A stretch of 8,782 nt of DNA from Bacteroidales bacterium (GCA_007132395.1 SLOR01000309.1:1-8782), one strand, 5' to 3'. Numbered from the stretch's first letter, positions 1 through 7,011 are shown. Notes: generated by a model not told the origin, from the sequence alone. Numbers and translations are program-made.

Positions 1-1
1 C

Positions 2-595
2 CCGTTTTATAATAAGTCGGTATTTTTTACTGCCTATAATTATGCTTACCTAAGGAATATAGCCAGCTCTCTGCATTTTCTGGAGGCAGTTTCAGCCGAC
101 ACAACCCAAACCATCCGGCAAATGGTAAATTTTCAGCGTGCCGGAATCGCCTTACTTGAGAGGAGAGTAGAGGATTTCGATACCTACGCTTCTGGTTTCA
201 GGGGCACCATGAATGTACTTGCCCAGGAGGAAAAGAAGTTTATAGATTACCGCAGTCGTATACTGGATGCTCCCTCCCGATCTCCTGTTATGGCAGGGAT
301 TATGTCGGCAGCAGTGCCCGGGCTGGGAAAGGTATATGCCGGAAAAACAGCAGAAGGCATTTCGTCATTTCTTTACGTGGGAGCCATGATGGCTTCTTCA
401 TGGGATTTTTATAACAGGTTCGGCAATCGCCATCCTTTATTCTGGATTTCTGCCGGATTGTCAGGAATATTCTACATAGGAAATATTTACGGTAGTGCCG
501 TAGCTGTAAACAGGGTTCAAAATGAGTTTAATTATGAGATGGATCAACGTATTTTACTTGATATGCATATTCCTTTGCGTAAGCTTTTCCCCTGA
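2..595 (+). CDS. Partial membrane protein with C-terminal VPGxGxxYAG module (5' end outside window)
   Basis: The reading frame is open from the first full codon at base 2, so the start lies upstream; the ATG at 122 is internal. The visible 197 residues begin with an amphipathic helical stretch that looks like the tail of a TPR-type region (inference). A membrane module follows: VPGLGKVYAG at 314-343 (codons 105-114), a hydrophobic segment around FLYVGAMMASSW, a second around FWISAGLSGIFYIGNIYG, then a charged tail ending RKLFP. The next gene has the same layout (VPGAGQLYAG, two hydrophobic stretches, a QxE/QKN-rich end), so the two look like diverged paralogs. The 3' end overlaps that gene by 62-74 nt, implying coupled translation. 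The biochemical function is not known to me; a small inner-membrane module fused to periplasmic repeats is the best description. That it is a real gene is quite sure; its role is not. Confidence 0.8.
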   Translation, partial: PFYNKSVFFTAYNYAYLRNIASSLHFLEAVSADTTQTIRQMVNFQRAGIALLERRVEDFDTYASGFRGTMNVLAQEEKKFIDYRSRILDAPSRSPVMAGIMSAAVPGLGKVYAGKTAEGISSFLYVGAMMASSWDFYNRFGNRHPLFWISAGLSGIFYIGNIYGSAVAVNRVQNEFNYEMDQRILLDMHIPLRKLFP

Positions 596-1427
596 TAAGG
601 CAACTGCACAAGATAAGCATGTGTTGCTTGACCAGGCCCGTCAGCTTTATGAAGAAGGAAACTATTTTGAGGCAGCCATTACCTGGGAGCGCGCCTACTT
701 TTTCTCCTCCGATCCGCGTAAGCGTATGGAGGCCAATCTTGGGCGGGCACAGGCACTGAAGCAAACCGGCGATTTCCGCACGGCACGCAACGATTTGCAG
801 CGCTCAGTGCATTTACGGCAGTATCCCGAACTGCATGCAAGGGTGCTTTACGAACTGGCCCTTTGCGAATATATGCTGGGGAGTTTCACCGCCTCACTGG
901 GTGCATTGCAGCAACTGGAACACTATTATCCCCGGAAATCACAAACCAGTGAAATAATGCTTTTGTATTCTCTGGCTGCTATTATGAATGAAAACTGGGA
1001 AGTAGCCACAGAAAAAACGCTGGCACGAATTCAAAATCTTGGGCTTTCTGCAGCTGCCACCGATAGCCTCATGAATAAAACCCTGCAGGTTTTTTGCGAA
1101 TGCAGCATCCCGGTAACTTTATCCGAAAACAGAGCCCGCAATTGGTCAACATTTGTGCCTGGGGCAGGGCAATTATATGCGGGCTATCCGGGGAGAGCCA
1201 TGCTAAATGCAGGTTCTCAGGTGGCATCGTTAGGGTTGGCTGGCTATATGGCCTACAGTAATTTGTATGTGAGTGGATTTGTTATCGGCCTGGGATTGTT
1301 TCAATCCTTCTATTTCGGAGGCATTAAACAAGCCGGCTACCTGGCAAATCAGAAAAACAATATACAAATGGGCGCTTATAAATCCGACCTAAAAACATTT
1401 GTTATACAACTTGAAGAAATTCAGTAA
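522..1427 (+). CDS. Exported TPR-like protein with C-terminal VPGxGxxYAG membrane module
   Basis: The 301-residue product opens with a signal peptide (hydrophobic core VFYLICIFLCVSF, probable cleavage after ATAQ near residue 30). Residues about 33-137 read as helix pairs typical of TPRs, for example ARQLYEEGNYFEAAITWERAYF and the stretch ELALCEYMLGSFTASLGAL. Residues 212-221 are VPGAGQLYAG, followed by two hydrophobic segments up to about residue 272 and a polar tail. The likely topology is periplasmic repeats anchored by a C-terminal membrane hairpin (inference). Two starts are possible: ATG 522, used here, with an A at -3, or ATG 534, which gives a more compact signal peptide. Both lie inside the preceding gene and neither has a Shine-Dalgarno site, so translational coupling is likely. 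It is followed after 13 nt by another exported helical-repeat protein, suggesting one operon. No specific function can be assigned. Confidence 0.85.
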   Translation: MSLIMRWINVFYLICIFLCVSFSPDKATAQDKHVLLDQARQLYEEGNYFEAAITWERAYFFSSDPRKRMEANLGRAQALKQTGDFRTARNDLQRSVHLRQYPELHARVLYELALCEYMLGSFTASLGALQQLEHYYPRKSQTSEIMLLYSLAAIMNENWEVATEKTLARIQNLGLSAAATDSLMNKTLQVFCECSIPVTLSENRARNWSTFVPGAGQLYAGYPGRAMLNAGSQVASLGLAGYMAYSNLYVSGFVIGLGLFQSFYFGGIKQAGYLANQKNNIQMGAYKSDLKTFVIQLEEIQ

Positions 1428-1440
1428 AAAAACCTGAATC

Positions 1441-2322
1441 GTGAAGAAAATACTCCTGGTTATCTGCTTAATTTATGCTGGGTTACAAGCCCTGAATGCC
1501 TCGGAGGCCCTGCACGGAAAAGGCGAAAAGGCAATTACAGCACTTCATGAATTCAGCTTCCATTCTGCTGACACCATAATTCAATCCATGGAGAGGCAGT
1601 ATCCTGATCATTATCTGCCTCACCTTACCCGGGCACATTATTACTGGTGGAAGATGATTAGCCAGGAATCTGAGGTGAGAAAAAGGAAGCATTACCTTGC
1701 CAGTCTGGAAAAAGCCGAAAAGCTGGTGAACCAGATGGTACTGGATGGAGCATATGACAAGCAGGATGTTTTCCATTTTATCAATCTTTATGCAATGAAA
1801 GCAAGACTTGATTTGCTTAATGGTGAATATCGTGCAGCACTCAGGCATGTGAACCGGTGTGTCAGGTTTTTGAAGACTTCTTTGGGGTACGAAGAGAATT
1901 TTGAGGGGTTTTATCTTACTTCAGGTCTGTATAACTATATGACAGACTATGCCACTGGTCGCTTGCCTTTGTTTTTTGTTTATGCCCTTCTTTACCCGCG
2001 GGGAGATATGGAAAAAGGGATTGCACAACTTAATAATGCAACCCGACTCGAAAATCTTATTGTGCGCACAGAAGCCCATTATTTTTTAATGAAGATTTTT
2101 CTGGAACTGGAAAAGGATTTTATGAAAGCATTGCCACACGCCCGGTGGCTGACAGAAAAATATCCCGGCAATCTTATTTATCTTTATCACTATCATCAGG
2201 TATTATCTCTCTCCCGAAATGAAACAATGGCACTGGATGTGAAAAGAGCATACCATGACATTTTGCAAAATCACAACCATTTATCACCTGCACAGCGCAA
2301 TTATCTGCTTCAGCTTTTATAA
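1441..2322 (+). CDS. Exported tetratricopeptide-like helical protein, function unknown
   Basis: The product has 293 residues and starts at GTG. This start is chosen because it directly gives a signal peptide (KK followed by ILLVICLIYAGLQAL, cleavage near LNA/SEA at about residue 20), and the next in-frame ATG would remove it. The mature part is all helical with TPR-like pairs: residues 55-100 (YLPHLTRAHYYWWKM then LASLEKAEKLV), 112-145 (FINLYAMKARLDLLNGEYRAAL), and 205-245 (EAHYFLMKIFLELEKDFMKALPHA, then a segment ending EKYPGN). The motif SGLYNYM at 161-167, followed by FVYALLYPRGDMEKGIAQL, resembles a group of Bacteroidota TPR proteins I recall with GLYNYY...PxGDxxxGLxQL; this is memory, not a search. 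It lies 13 nt after the previous gene and ends one base before a strong terminator, so it is the last gene of the operon. It may act with its two upstream neighbours at the envelope (inference). Confidence 0.85.
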   Translation: MKKILLVICLIYAGLQALNASEALHGKGEKAITALHEFSFHSADTIIQSMERQYPDHYLPHLTRAHYYWWKMISQESEVRKRKHYLASLEKAEKLVNQMVLDGAYDKQDVFHFINLYAMKARLDLLNGEYRAALRHVNRCVRFLKTSLGYEENFEGFYLTSGLYNYMTDYATGRLPLFFVYALLYPRGDMEKGIAQLNNATRLENLIVRTEAHYFLMKIFLELEKDFMKALPHARWLTEKYPGNLIYLYHYHQVLSLSRNETMALDVKRAYHDILQNHNHLSPAQRNYLLQLL

Positions 2323-2360
2323 AAAAAAGCCCTGCAGTGAATATACTGCAAGGCTTTTTT
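2323..2360. terminator. Bidirectional intrinsic terminator between convergent genes
   Basis: Arms AAAAAAGCCCTGCAGT (2323-2338) and ACTGCAAGGCTTTTTT (2345-2360) pair over 16 positions around a 6-nt loop, with A-run and T-run flanks, so either strand ends in a U-tract. The single imperfect position is C-A in the + strand RNA but G-U in the - strand RNA, so the hairpin is slightly stronger for the TM2 gene. It starts directly after the stop codon at 2320-2322 and lies 22 nt beyond the convergent stop at 2383. Confidence 0.92.
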
Positions 2361-2382
2361 ATGATGTTTTCTTCAAAGTGGG

Positions 2383-2799
2383 TTACCACATGAAGAAACG
2401 TGGGTTGTCAATGTACTGACTAATGTCGTTGTTAACAAGTCCAATCAGTAGCATAATCCAGTCAATTGTGGCCACAATACCACAACCCCCCAAGGTAAGT
2501 ATATATCCCACAATGGTGCCGGTAGAAGTTCCCAGGTAAGCCCTGTGGATACCCAGGTAACCAAGGAACCAGCTCAGTAGGAATGCGACCATGGGGTCTT
2601 TGTTTTCATTCAGAAACGTCTGATTGGCGTATCCCATATCAGCAAGGGGCGCCATGGTTTCTACTGCGTTAAATTCAACCAGTTCTGCATTGGCAAACAT
2701 TGCGTCAATCGCTGCATCATTCAGATGGTAGGATGTACTTGCTTGCGAAACAAATATCCCCGCGAGGGCAATCACTAAAATAGATAGTGTTCTTTTCAT
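2383..2799 (-). CDS. TM2-domain protein with signal peptide
   Basis: The 138-residue product has an N-terminal signal peptide (MKRTLSILVIALAGIFVSQA, cleavage near residue 20), a polar linker of about 45 residues, and a TM2 domain at roughly 68-121. The domain shows the family hallmarks: KDPMVAFLLSWFLGYLGIHRAYLG, then GTIVGYILTLGGCGIVATIDWIMLLIG, two membrane helices joined by a short turn with the IHRxYLG and IDxI signatures. The tail ends NPRFFMW. TM2 proteins are widespread in Bacteroidota and have no general biochemical role assigned. The ATG at 2797-2799 is chosen because it gives the signal peptide. No Shine-Dalgarno site is present (the upstream sequence is ACTATTGCT), as usual in this phylum. 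It is monocistronic, with its own promoter and a shared terminator. The G-x-G-x-x-(Y)-x-G turn recalls the VPGxGxxYAG modules of the convergent operon, but homology is not shown. Confidence 0.92.
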   Translation of the reverse strand: MKRTLSILVIALAGIFVSQASTSYHLNDAAIDAMFANAELVEFNAVETMAPLADMGYANQTFLNENKDPMVAFLLSWFLGYLGIHRAYLGTSTGTIVGYILTLGGCGIVATIDWIMLLIGLVNNDISQYIDNPRFFMW

Positions 2800-2845
2800 A
2801 GCAATAGTTTTTGTTGATTTGTATATGTAGTTTGTTAATGTTAAA

Positions 2846-2876
2846 CAAAAATAGAAAATAATATTGCAATCGCAAT
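2846..2876 (-). promoter_or_regulatory. Bacteroidota-type promoter of the TM2 gene
   Basis: Read on the - strand, TATTTTTG (2846-2853) matches the TAnnTTTG -7 box. ATTG (2873-2876) is a one-mismatch -33 box, 19 nt away. The start of transcription would fall near 2840, giving a leader of about 40 nt before the ATG at 2799. The -33 half is covered by the dyad at 2862-2877. Confidence 0.55.
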
Positions 2877-2877
2877 A
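2862..2877. promoter_or_regulatory. Dyad TATTGC-N4-GCAATA over the TM2 promoter -33 box (possible operator)
   Basis: Six-base arms TATTGC (2862-2867) and GCAATA (2872-2877) form a perfect inverted repeat around AATC. A third half-site GCAATA occurs at 2893-2898, exactly 21 bp (two helical turns) from the second. The placement on the -33 element suits a regulator-binding site, but the region is AT-rich and chance is not excluded. Confidence 0.25.
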
Positions 2878-2985
2878 AAAATAATGATAGATGCAATAAT
2901 ATTTAGGGTTTGTGGATTGAATAGAGTTTCCGAAACCACTTGTAGGATACTGGAGTAAGTAATTCTTTCAGAAAGCAGTAAATCA

Positions 2986-3348
2986 TTAAAGTGTTGGGTA
3001 AAAAGCGTCCTCTATATGATGCAGCTTGTGCTGGTCTTCATTCATTAATACAGAAATGATATCAAAGCGGGTTTCTAAATCCAGGTTGTTGATGTTGATA
3101 TACAGGTTGGCGGCCCTGATGAGGTTTTTCTGCTTGGCCCGGGTAACAAATTCTTCGGGTTCGCCAAAATAGCTGGTGCGGCGGGTTTTTACCTCTGCAA
3201 TTACCAGTATGTCTTCTTTTTTGGCGATGATATCCACCTCCAGCGATCCTTTCCTCCAGTTGGTTTCCAGTACCTGGTATCCGTGCTTTTGCAAATGTGC
3301 TACGGCAAGTGCTTCGCCCTTTTTGCCTGTATCATGTAATTCAGCCAT
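2986..3348 (-). CDS. yraN: UPF0102 (YraN) family nuclease-fold protein
   Basis: The product has 120 residues, the usual length for this family. The restriction-endonuclease-like core is visible: GKKGEALAVAHLQKHGY at 8-24 with E12, the NWRKGSLEVDII segment around D39 (family form NWR..GEIDLI, here LEVD), and AEVKTRR at 51-57 with the E-x-K pair E52/K54. RFDIISV near 94-100 matches the family RFDVV strand. YraN proteins are related in fold to Holliday-junction resolvases; the physiological role is not settled. The frame stays open upstream to an ATG at 3537, but that would add 63 residues inside pssA with no family counterpart, so the ATG at 3346-3348 (MAELHDTGKKGE) is taken. It lies 23 nt after pssA on the same strand with no terminator or promoter between, so the two are probably co-transcribed. 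Confidence 0.93.
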   Translation of the reverse strand: MAELHDTGKKGEALAVAHLQKHGYQVLETNWRKGSLEVDIIAKKEDILVIAEVKTRRTSYFGEPEEFVTRAKQKNLIRAANLYININNLDLETRFDIISVLMNEDQHKLHHIEDAFYPTL

Positions 3349-3371
3349 GGGATGAAAATTTACGGATTGGG

Positions 3372-4133
3372 TTAATTTTTGTCTGATAGCCGGTTCTTGT
3401 TGCCCCGGCCTGTATATTGTGCCAGTGAAAGAATAATATAAAGTATAATTATAAGAGAAAGGGCATACCATCCAAAGAAGATTAACAAGATAACAGAAAA
3501 GCCAAGAAATACATACCGAATGCTGTTTTCGGCCCATCGGATATTTTTCAACTTAAGGGAAAACAAAGGAACTTCAGCTACCAGCAGGTATGAGAAAACT
3601 ATAGTCAGTCCCAGCAGCGTGTAGGGGTCCTGAGTAATGTAAGCAAACAAAGGATGCCAGAAGGAGGATTCGGCTCCGTAATGTAAAGCAAAGGGTATGG
3701 CAACAAAAAACAGGGCATTGGCAGGTGTGGGTAATCCTATAAACTGCTCACTTTGCCTGCTGTCGGTATTGAAAATGGCCAGGCGAAGTGCCGAGAAAAT
3801 GGTTATGAGGAAAGCGGCAAAAGGGAGTACATTAATATCAGCTACTACCAGACTTAGTGAGCCTTCTGTTTGCTGCAGCAGCTTGAACAGCACCACGGCC
3901 GGTGTAAAGCCGAAGCTTAACATATCGGCCAGCGAGTCCAGCTCCTTGCCAATATCGCTGTAAGCCTTGAGTAAACGGGCAAACATACCATCGGCAAAGT
4001 CGCATAATGCTGCAATTCCGATAAAAATGGCCGTGATATGAAACAAGCCTTCAAAGGCAAATACGATGGCTATGCTGCCGCTTAAAATATTTAGGCTGGT
4101 AAAGATGTTGGGGATATGCTTGCGAATAGACAT
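3372..4133 (-). CDS. pssA: CDP-diacylglycerol-serine O-phosphatidyltransferase (phosphatidylserine synthase)
   Basis: This enzyme transfers phosphatidyl from CDP-diacylglycerol to L-serine, the first committed step to phosphatidylethanolamine, in the inner membrane. The 253-residue protein carries the complete CDP-alcohol phosphatidyltransferase motif D45-x2-D48-G49-x2-A52-R53-x8-G62-x3-D66-x3-D70, whose aspartates bind the catalytic metal. Several hydrophobic segments follow (about 17-42, 72-87, 102-120, 140-152, 172-194, 205-236). GLPTPANA at 133-140 resembles the GLPxPAAA turn I associate with bacterial type II PssA, which separates it from PgsA-like members; that comparison is from memory. 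The C-terminus ends GRGNKNRLSDKN. The ATG at 4131-4133 has no Shine-Dalgarno site (an A/T-rich tract precedes it). It is followed closely by yraN and is divergent from a small unknown gene across about 70 bp. No convincing -7 box for pssA is visible there. Confidence 0.95.
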   Translation of the reverse strand: MSIRKHIPNIFTSLNILSGSIAIVFAFEGLFHITAIFIGIAALCDFADGMFARLLKAYSDIGKELDSLADMLSFGFTPAVVLFKLLQQTEGSLSLVVADINVLPFAAFLITIFSALRLAIFNTDSRQSEQFIGLPTPANALFFVAIPFALHYGAESSFWHPLFAYITQDPYTLLGLTIVFSYLLVAEVPLFSLKLKNIRWAENSIRYVFLGFSVILLIFFGWYALSLIIILYIILSLAQYTGRGNKNRLSDKN

Positions 4134-4161
4134 AAAAATATTTATAAATTACAGGAATGTT

Positions 4162-4191
4162 ATTGGTTAATTGTAAAATTAGTTATATTTG
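4162..4191 (+). promoter_or_regulatory. Promoter of the small unknown gene; decides its start codon
   Basis: ATTG (4162-4165), 18 nt, then TATATTTG (4184-4191) fit the -33/-7 pattern of Bacteroidota promoters. Transcription would begin near 4195-4198, only about 5-8 nt before ATG 4203 and 14-17 nt before ATG 4212. This rules out the upstream in-frame ATG at 4116. Confidence 0.6.
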
Positions 4192-4202
4192 GCTTAGAAA
4201 AA

Positions 4203-4460
4203 ATGCAGATTATGGATGTTTTTGAATTCGATAATTATCCCATTAAGGAGAAAGTTTACCTTGTTTTTGAACATGGTAACGAAATCGCTTCCCGGGAGTT
4301 TCTGTATTTTACCATTAAGCTGTACACACTTTTTGGTTTTTTTGCCGAAGTATGGTATATCCCCAACAGCAATAAAATTGAAAAAGTGGAAACACTAAAT
4401 GTTGACGAAATTCTGAAGCTGTACAAAAATGAATTTGACATCACCGAATTGCTAAGATAA
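4203..4460 (+). CDS. Small conserved-looking protein of unknown function
   Basis: The product has 85 residues from ATG 4203, or 82 from ATG 4212. ATG 4203 is chosen for its A-rich upstream context (GAAAAA), but the two cannot be separated with certainty. The frame extends back to 4116, but that start precedes the promoter and overlaps pssA. The sequence is soluble and mixed: a short acidic and aromatic N-terminus (DVFEFDNYP), then KEKVYLVFEHG, FLYFTIKLYTLFGFFAEVWYIP with the look of beta strands, and a charged C-terminal helix around VDEILKLYKNEFDITELLR. There is no signal peptide, cysteine or obvious catalytic motif. I faintly recall similar short proteins in Bacteroidota with a WEHGxxLASR...LYxLxGFYVEVxY pattern, which would fit a fold family of about 80 residues; no function is known to me. 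It stands alone, divergent from pssA. Confidence 0.75.
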   Translation: MQIMDVFEFDNYPIKEKVYLVFEHGNEIASREFLYFTIKLYTLFGFFAEVWYIPNSNKIEKVETLNVDEILKLYKNEFDITELLR

Positions 4461-4585
4461 CCCTTGTAAAAGTAGTGGTTTTCTTGTAATCCACTTCCCT
4501 GCTCCATTTTACTTTCCTGTTTTTTCTCTTATTTTGCATGGGCTTTAAATTCCTAACTGCTGCATGTAATTTAAGAAAACTTGCC

Positions 4586-4615
4586 TTTTAATATATTAAA
4601 TATTCTTTATTTTTG
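4586..4615 (+). promoter_or_regulatory. Candidate promoter of the DPP IV gene
   Basis: TTTT (4586-4589), 18 nt, then TATTTTTG (4608-4615) match the -33/-7 pattern with one mismatch in the -33 box. The leader would be about 110 nt. Of the 273 nt between 4461 and 4733 this is the best candidate. The rest is AT-rich with short imperfect inverted repeats and no clear terminator for the preceding small gene. A weaker box (TATATTTA, near 4690-4700) lies closer to the start. Confidence 0.4.
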
Positions 4616-4733
4616 GGGCTTACATGCATTCGTCCTATAGATTCAAGGCTTTTGGTCGAAATTATTTTGAGTCGTGTTAAAGCACAAGGTATTTATATTT
4701 AAAGTCATCCATTAACCCATACACACATCTATT

Positions 4734-6947
4734 ATGCAGAAATCGTGGTACCTTAGATTTTTGGCCATTCCTTTGTTATTGGCATTTTCTTTTCAAATGA
4801 AAGCGGCTAATGCCGAAATCACCCTTGAGGACATCTGGAAAAACAGAACTTTTGTCCCGAAGTCCATCCATCTGGGCAAAAGCATGCTCGATGGCGAACA
4901 CTATACCATGATTGAGGATCGGTATGCTTTAAATGTTTACGCTTATAACACAGGTGAGTTTGTGCGTACCATTATAAATGTGGAAGGTATGATTGAAGAT
5001 AGTGAGGGAAATACCCCCCGCATTGATGATTACTTTTTCTGCCCCCGTGAAGAAATGCTGCTGCTCGCCTTTAATACGGAAAGCATTTATCGGTATTCTT
5101 CCCAGTCAGACTTTTATGTTTATGAACTGGCCACCAGTCAGCTTACAGCTCTGTCAGAAAACGGTAAACAAAGACTTCCCGATTTTTCGCCCGATGGTAA
5201 TCATATCGCCTTTGTAAGAAATAACAATATTTATATTAAGGACCTGTCTTCCGGTACTGAAAACCGCATTACCCACGATGGTGAAAAAAATCATATTATT
5301 AATGGTACCACCGATTGGGTGTACGAGGAAGAATTCGGTTTTACGAAAGGGTTTCAATGGTCGCCCGATGGAGCAAGGATAGCTTTCTACCGTTTTGACG
5401 AAAGCCATGTAAAGGAGTTTAATATGCTCATGTACGGAAGTCTTTACCCTAATGAATACAGGTTTAAGTATCCCAAGGCCGGAGAAGAAAATGCCCTTGT
5501 AGGTATTCATTTGTATGAGATGGCTACGGGTACTGTAACAAGCGTAGATGTTGGCCAGGAAACAGACCAGTACATTCCGCGTATTAAATGGACACAAAAC
5601 CCCCATCAGCTTGCTGTTTTCAGGCTTAACCGCCATCAGAATTATCTGGAGATTCTCCTTGCAGATGCTCCCGGAGGCCAAACCCGGCTTATGTATGAGG
5701 AGAAAAACAAGTACTACGTTGCCATCAATGACGACCTTACTTTTCTTGAAGATGGGCAATCTTATATTCTTACCAGCGAAAAGGACGGGTTCAAGCATAT
5801 CTATCACTATGCAATGAATGGAGAACTTATAAGGCAGGTTACCCGGGGTGACTGGGATGTAAACCGATTCCTGGGTATCGACGAGGAAACACAGCACCTC
5901 TTTTTTACTTCCTTTGAGGAAAGCCCCATGGAAAATCATCTGTATTATATTGGGCTGGATGGCAGCGGTAAAACAAAACTAACACAGGAAGCCGGATATC
6001 ATGTTCCCCGGTTTTCTCAATACTTCAGGTATTACCTTAATAATTACACCACTATCAATACCCCGCCTGTATATAGCATTTATACCCGTGAAGGTGATTT
6101 GGTGCGTGTGCTGGAAGATAACGAGGAGCTTTTGCAGAAAACCCGTGATGCAGGTTATGTGCAAGCTGAATTTTTTACTGTGCCCATTCCCGAAGGAGAA
6201 TACCTGAATGCATGGATAATGAAACCTGCACAGTTTGATCCTGCACAGAAATACCCTGTATTTATGTATGTGTATGGCGGGCCCGGTTCGCAAACCGTAA
6301 CCCACCGCTGGAATGCTTTTAACGGAGCCTGGTTTCAAATGCTTACCCAAATGGGATATATCGTAGTTTCGGTTGACAACAGAGGCACCGGCGGCAGGGG
6401 AGAAGAGTTCAAAAAAATGACCTACCTCCAGCTGGGAAAATACGAAACCATTGATCAGATAGAGGCTGCAAAACAGCTCGCCGGAAGAGCCTACGTGGAC
6501 GAAAACAACATCTCCATCTTCGGCTGGAGCTACGGCGGTTATCTTTCATCCTTATGCCTGGCGCTGGGCGCCGATGTGTTTTCGGCTGCCATTGCTGTAG
6601 CACCGGTTACCACATGGAGGTTTTACGATACCATTTATACAGAGAGGTATATGCGCACACCTGCCGAAAATCCCGATGGATACGATGACAATTCTCCCAT
6701 AAACCATGTAGAAAAAATCAAAGGCGACTTTCTGCTGGTACATGGCTCTGCTGATGACAATGTGCATTACCAGAATGCAATTGAAATGGCTCGTGCCCTC
6801 ATTGATAATAATGTTGATTTTGAAATGATGATTTATCCCAACGACAACCACAGCATCGTGGGCAATAATTCCCGTTTGCACCTTTACAGGCTTATGACTG
6901 ATTTTTTGGAAAGAAGCAGAAAAAAGAATTCCACAGAAGAGATTTAG
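4734..6947 (+). CDS. dpp4: Dipeptidyl peptidase IV (S9 family serine peptidase), periplasmic
   Basis: This enzyme removes X-Pro (and X-Ala) dipeptides from peptide N-termini, feeding peptide catabolism in the periplasm. The 737-residue protein starts with a signal peptide (core FLAIPLLLAFSF, cleavage near ANA/EIT at 27). Residues about 50-450 are the DPPIV_N beta-propeller, with the substrate N-terminus clamp DWVYEEEFGF at 194-203 (E199/E200 equal Glu205/206 of human DPP4). The alpha/beta-hydrolase domain follows: oxyanion Tyr514 in VYGGPGSQ, DNRGTGGRG at 548-556, nucleophile Ser599 in GWSYGG, pocket Tyr631/Tyr635 in FYDTIYTERYM, catalytic Asp674 in GSADDNV with Asn676, and His706 in NDNHSI. 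Everything required for activity is present and the length is typical of bacterial DPP IV. The ATG lacks a Shine-Dalgarno site (CATCTATT precedes it). It appears monocistronic with its own promoter and a downstream hairpin. Other S9 exopeptidases are unlikely, given the double-Glu clamp. Confidence 0.96.
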   Translation: MQKSWYLRFLAIPLLLAFSFQMKAANAEITLEDIWKNRTFVPKSIHLGKSMLDGEHYTMIEDRYALNVYAYNTGEFVRTIINVEGMIEDSEGNTPRIDDYFFCPREEMLLLAFNTESIYRYSSQSDFYVYELATSQLTALSENGKQRLPDFSPDGNHIAFVRNNNIYIKDLSSGTENRITHDGEKNHIINGTTDWVYEEEFGFTKGFQWSPDGARIAFYRFDESHVKEFNMLMYGSLYPNEYRFKYPKAGEENALVGIHLYEMATGTVTSVDVGQETDQYIPRIKWTQNPHQLAVFRLNRHQNYLEILLADAPGGQTRLMYEEKNKYYVAINDDLTFLEDGQSYILTSEKDGFKHIYHYAMNGELIRQVTRGDWDVNRFLGIDEETQHLFFTSFEESPMENHLYYIGLDGSGKTKLTQEAGYHVPRFSQYFRYYLNNYTTINTPPVYSIYTREGDLVRVLEDNEELLQKTRDAGYVQAEFFTVPIPEGEYLNAWIMKPAQFDPAQKYPVFMYVYGGPGSQTVTHRWNAFNGAWFQMLTQMGYIVVSVDNRGTGGRGEEFKKMTYLQLGKYETIDQIEAAKQLAGRAYVDENNISIFGWSYGGYLSSLCLALGADVFSAAIAVAPVTTWRFYDTIYTERYMRTPAENPDGYDDNSPINHVEKIKGDFLLVHGSADDNVHYQNAIEMARALIDNNVDFEMMIYPNDNHSIVGNNSRLHLYRLMTDFLERSRKKNSTEEI

Positions 6948-6971
6948 AGAATTAATGGCGTTTTATACCTG

Positions 6972-7011
6972 TAGCAAGCAGGTTGCGCAAAATGATTTGG
7001 CCTGCTTGCTA
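6972..7011 (+). terminator. Hairpin after DPP IV, probable terminator
   Basis: An 11-bp perfect stem TAGCAAGCAGG (6972-6982) / CCTGCTTGCTA (7001-7011) has an 18-nt loop. The loop itself contains CAAA-ATGA-TTTG, so it may fold into a continued stem. The following tract (AAAAGTTTCATTTATTTTTTG) is only moderately T-rich at first, so this is a less classical terminator. It lies 24 nt past the stop codon and just before the rpsU promoter. Confidence 0.6.

Noticed and set aside
2963..2977. CTTT-CAG-AAAG as terminator of yraN on the - strand
   Set aside because: There are only four base pairs with a 3-nt loop and no T-run on the - strand.
3349..3537. N-terminal extension of yraN from an ATG at 3537
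   Set aside because: It would overlap pssA by 166 nt and add 63 residues outside the family length; MAELHDTGKKGE at 3348 is the natural start.
4116..4202. Earlier start (ATG 4116) for the small gene
   Set aside because: It lies upstream of the promoter at 4162-4191, overlaps the start of pssA, and gives an unlike-protein extension.
4134..4202. pssA promoter on the - strand (TAATTTTA with a T-rich -33)
   Set aside because: The -7 box lacks the final G and the -33 position is arbitrary in an A/T tract; too weak to annotate.
4471..4498. AGTGG/CCACT inverted repeat as terminator of the small gene
   Set aside because: The stem has only 5 bp with a 12-nt loop and no T-run follows.
5154..5939. 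261-codon open frame on the - strand inside DPP IV
   Set aside because: It is antisense to conserved DPP IV codons, shows no domain, signal or promoter, and is best explained as a shadow of the codon use of the true gene.
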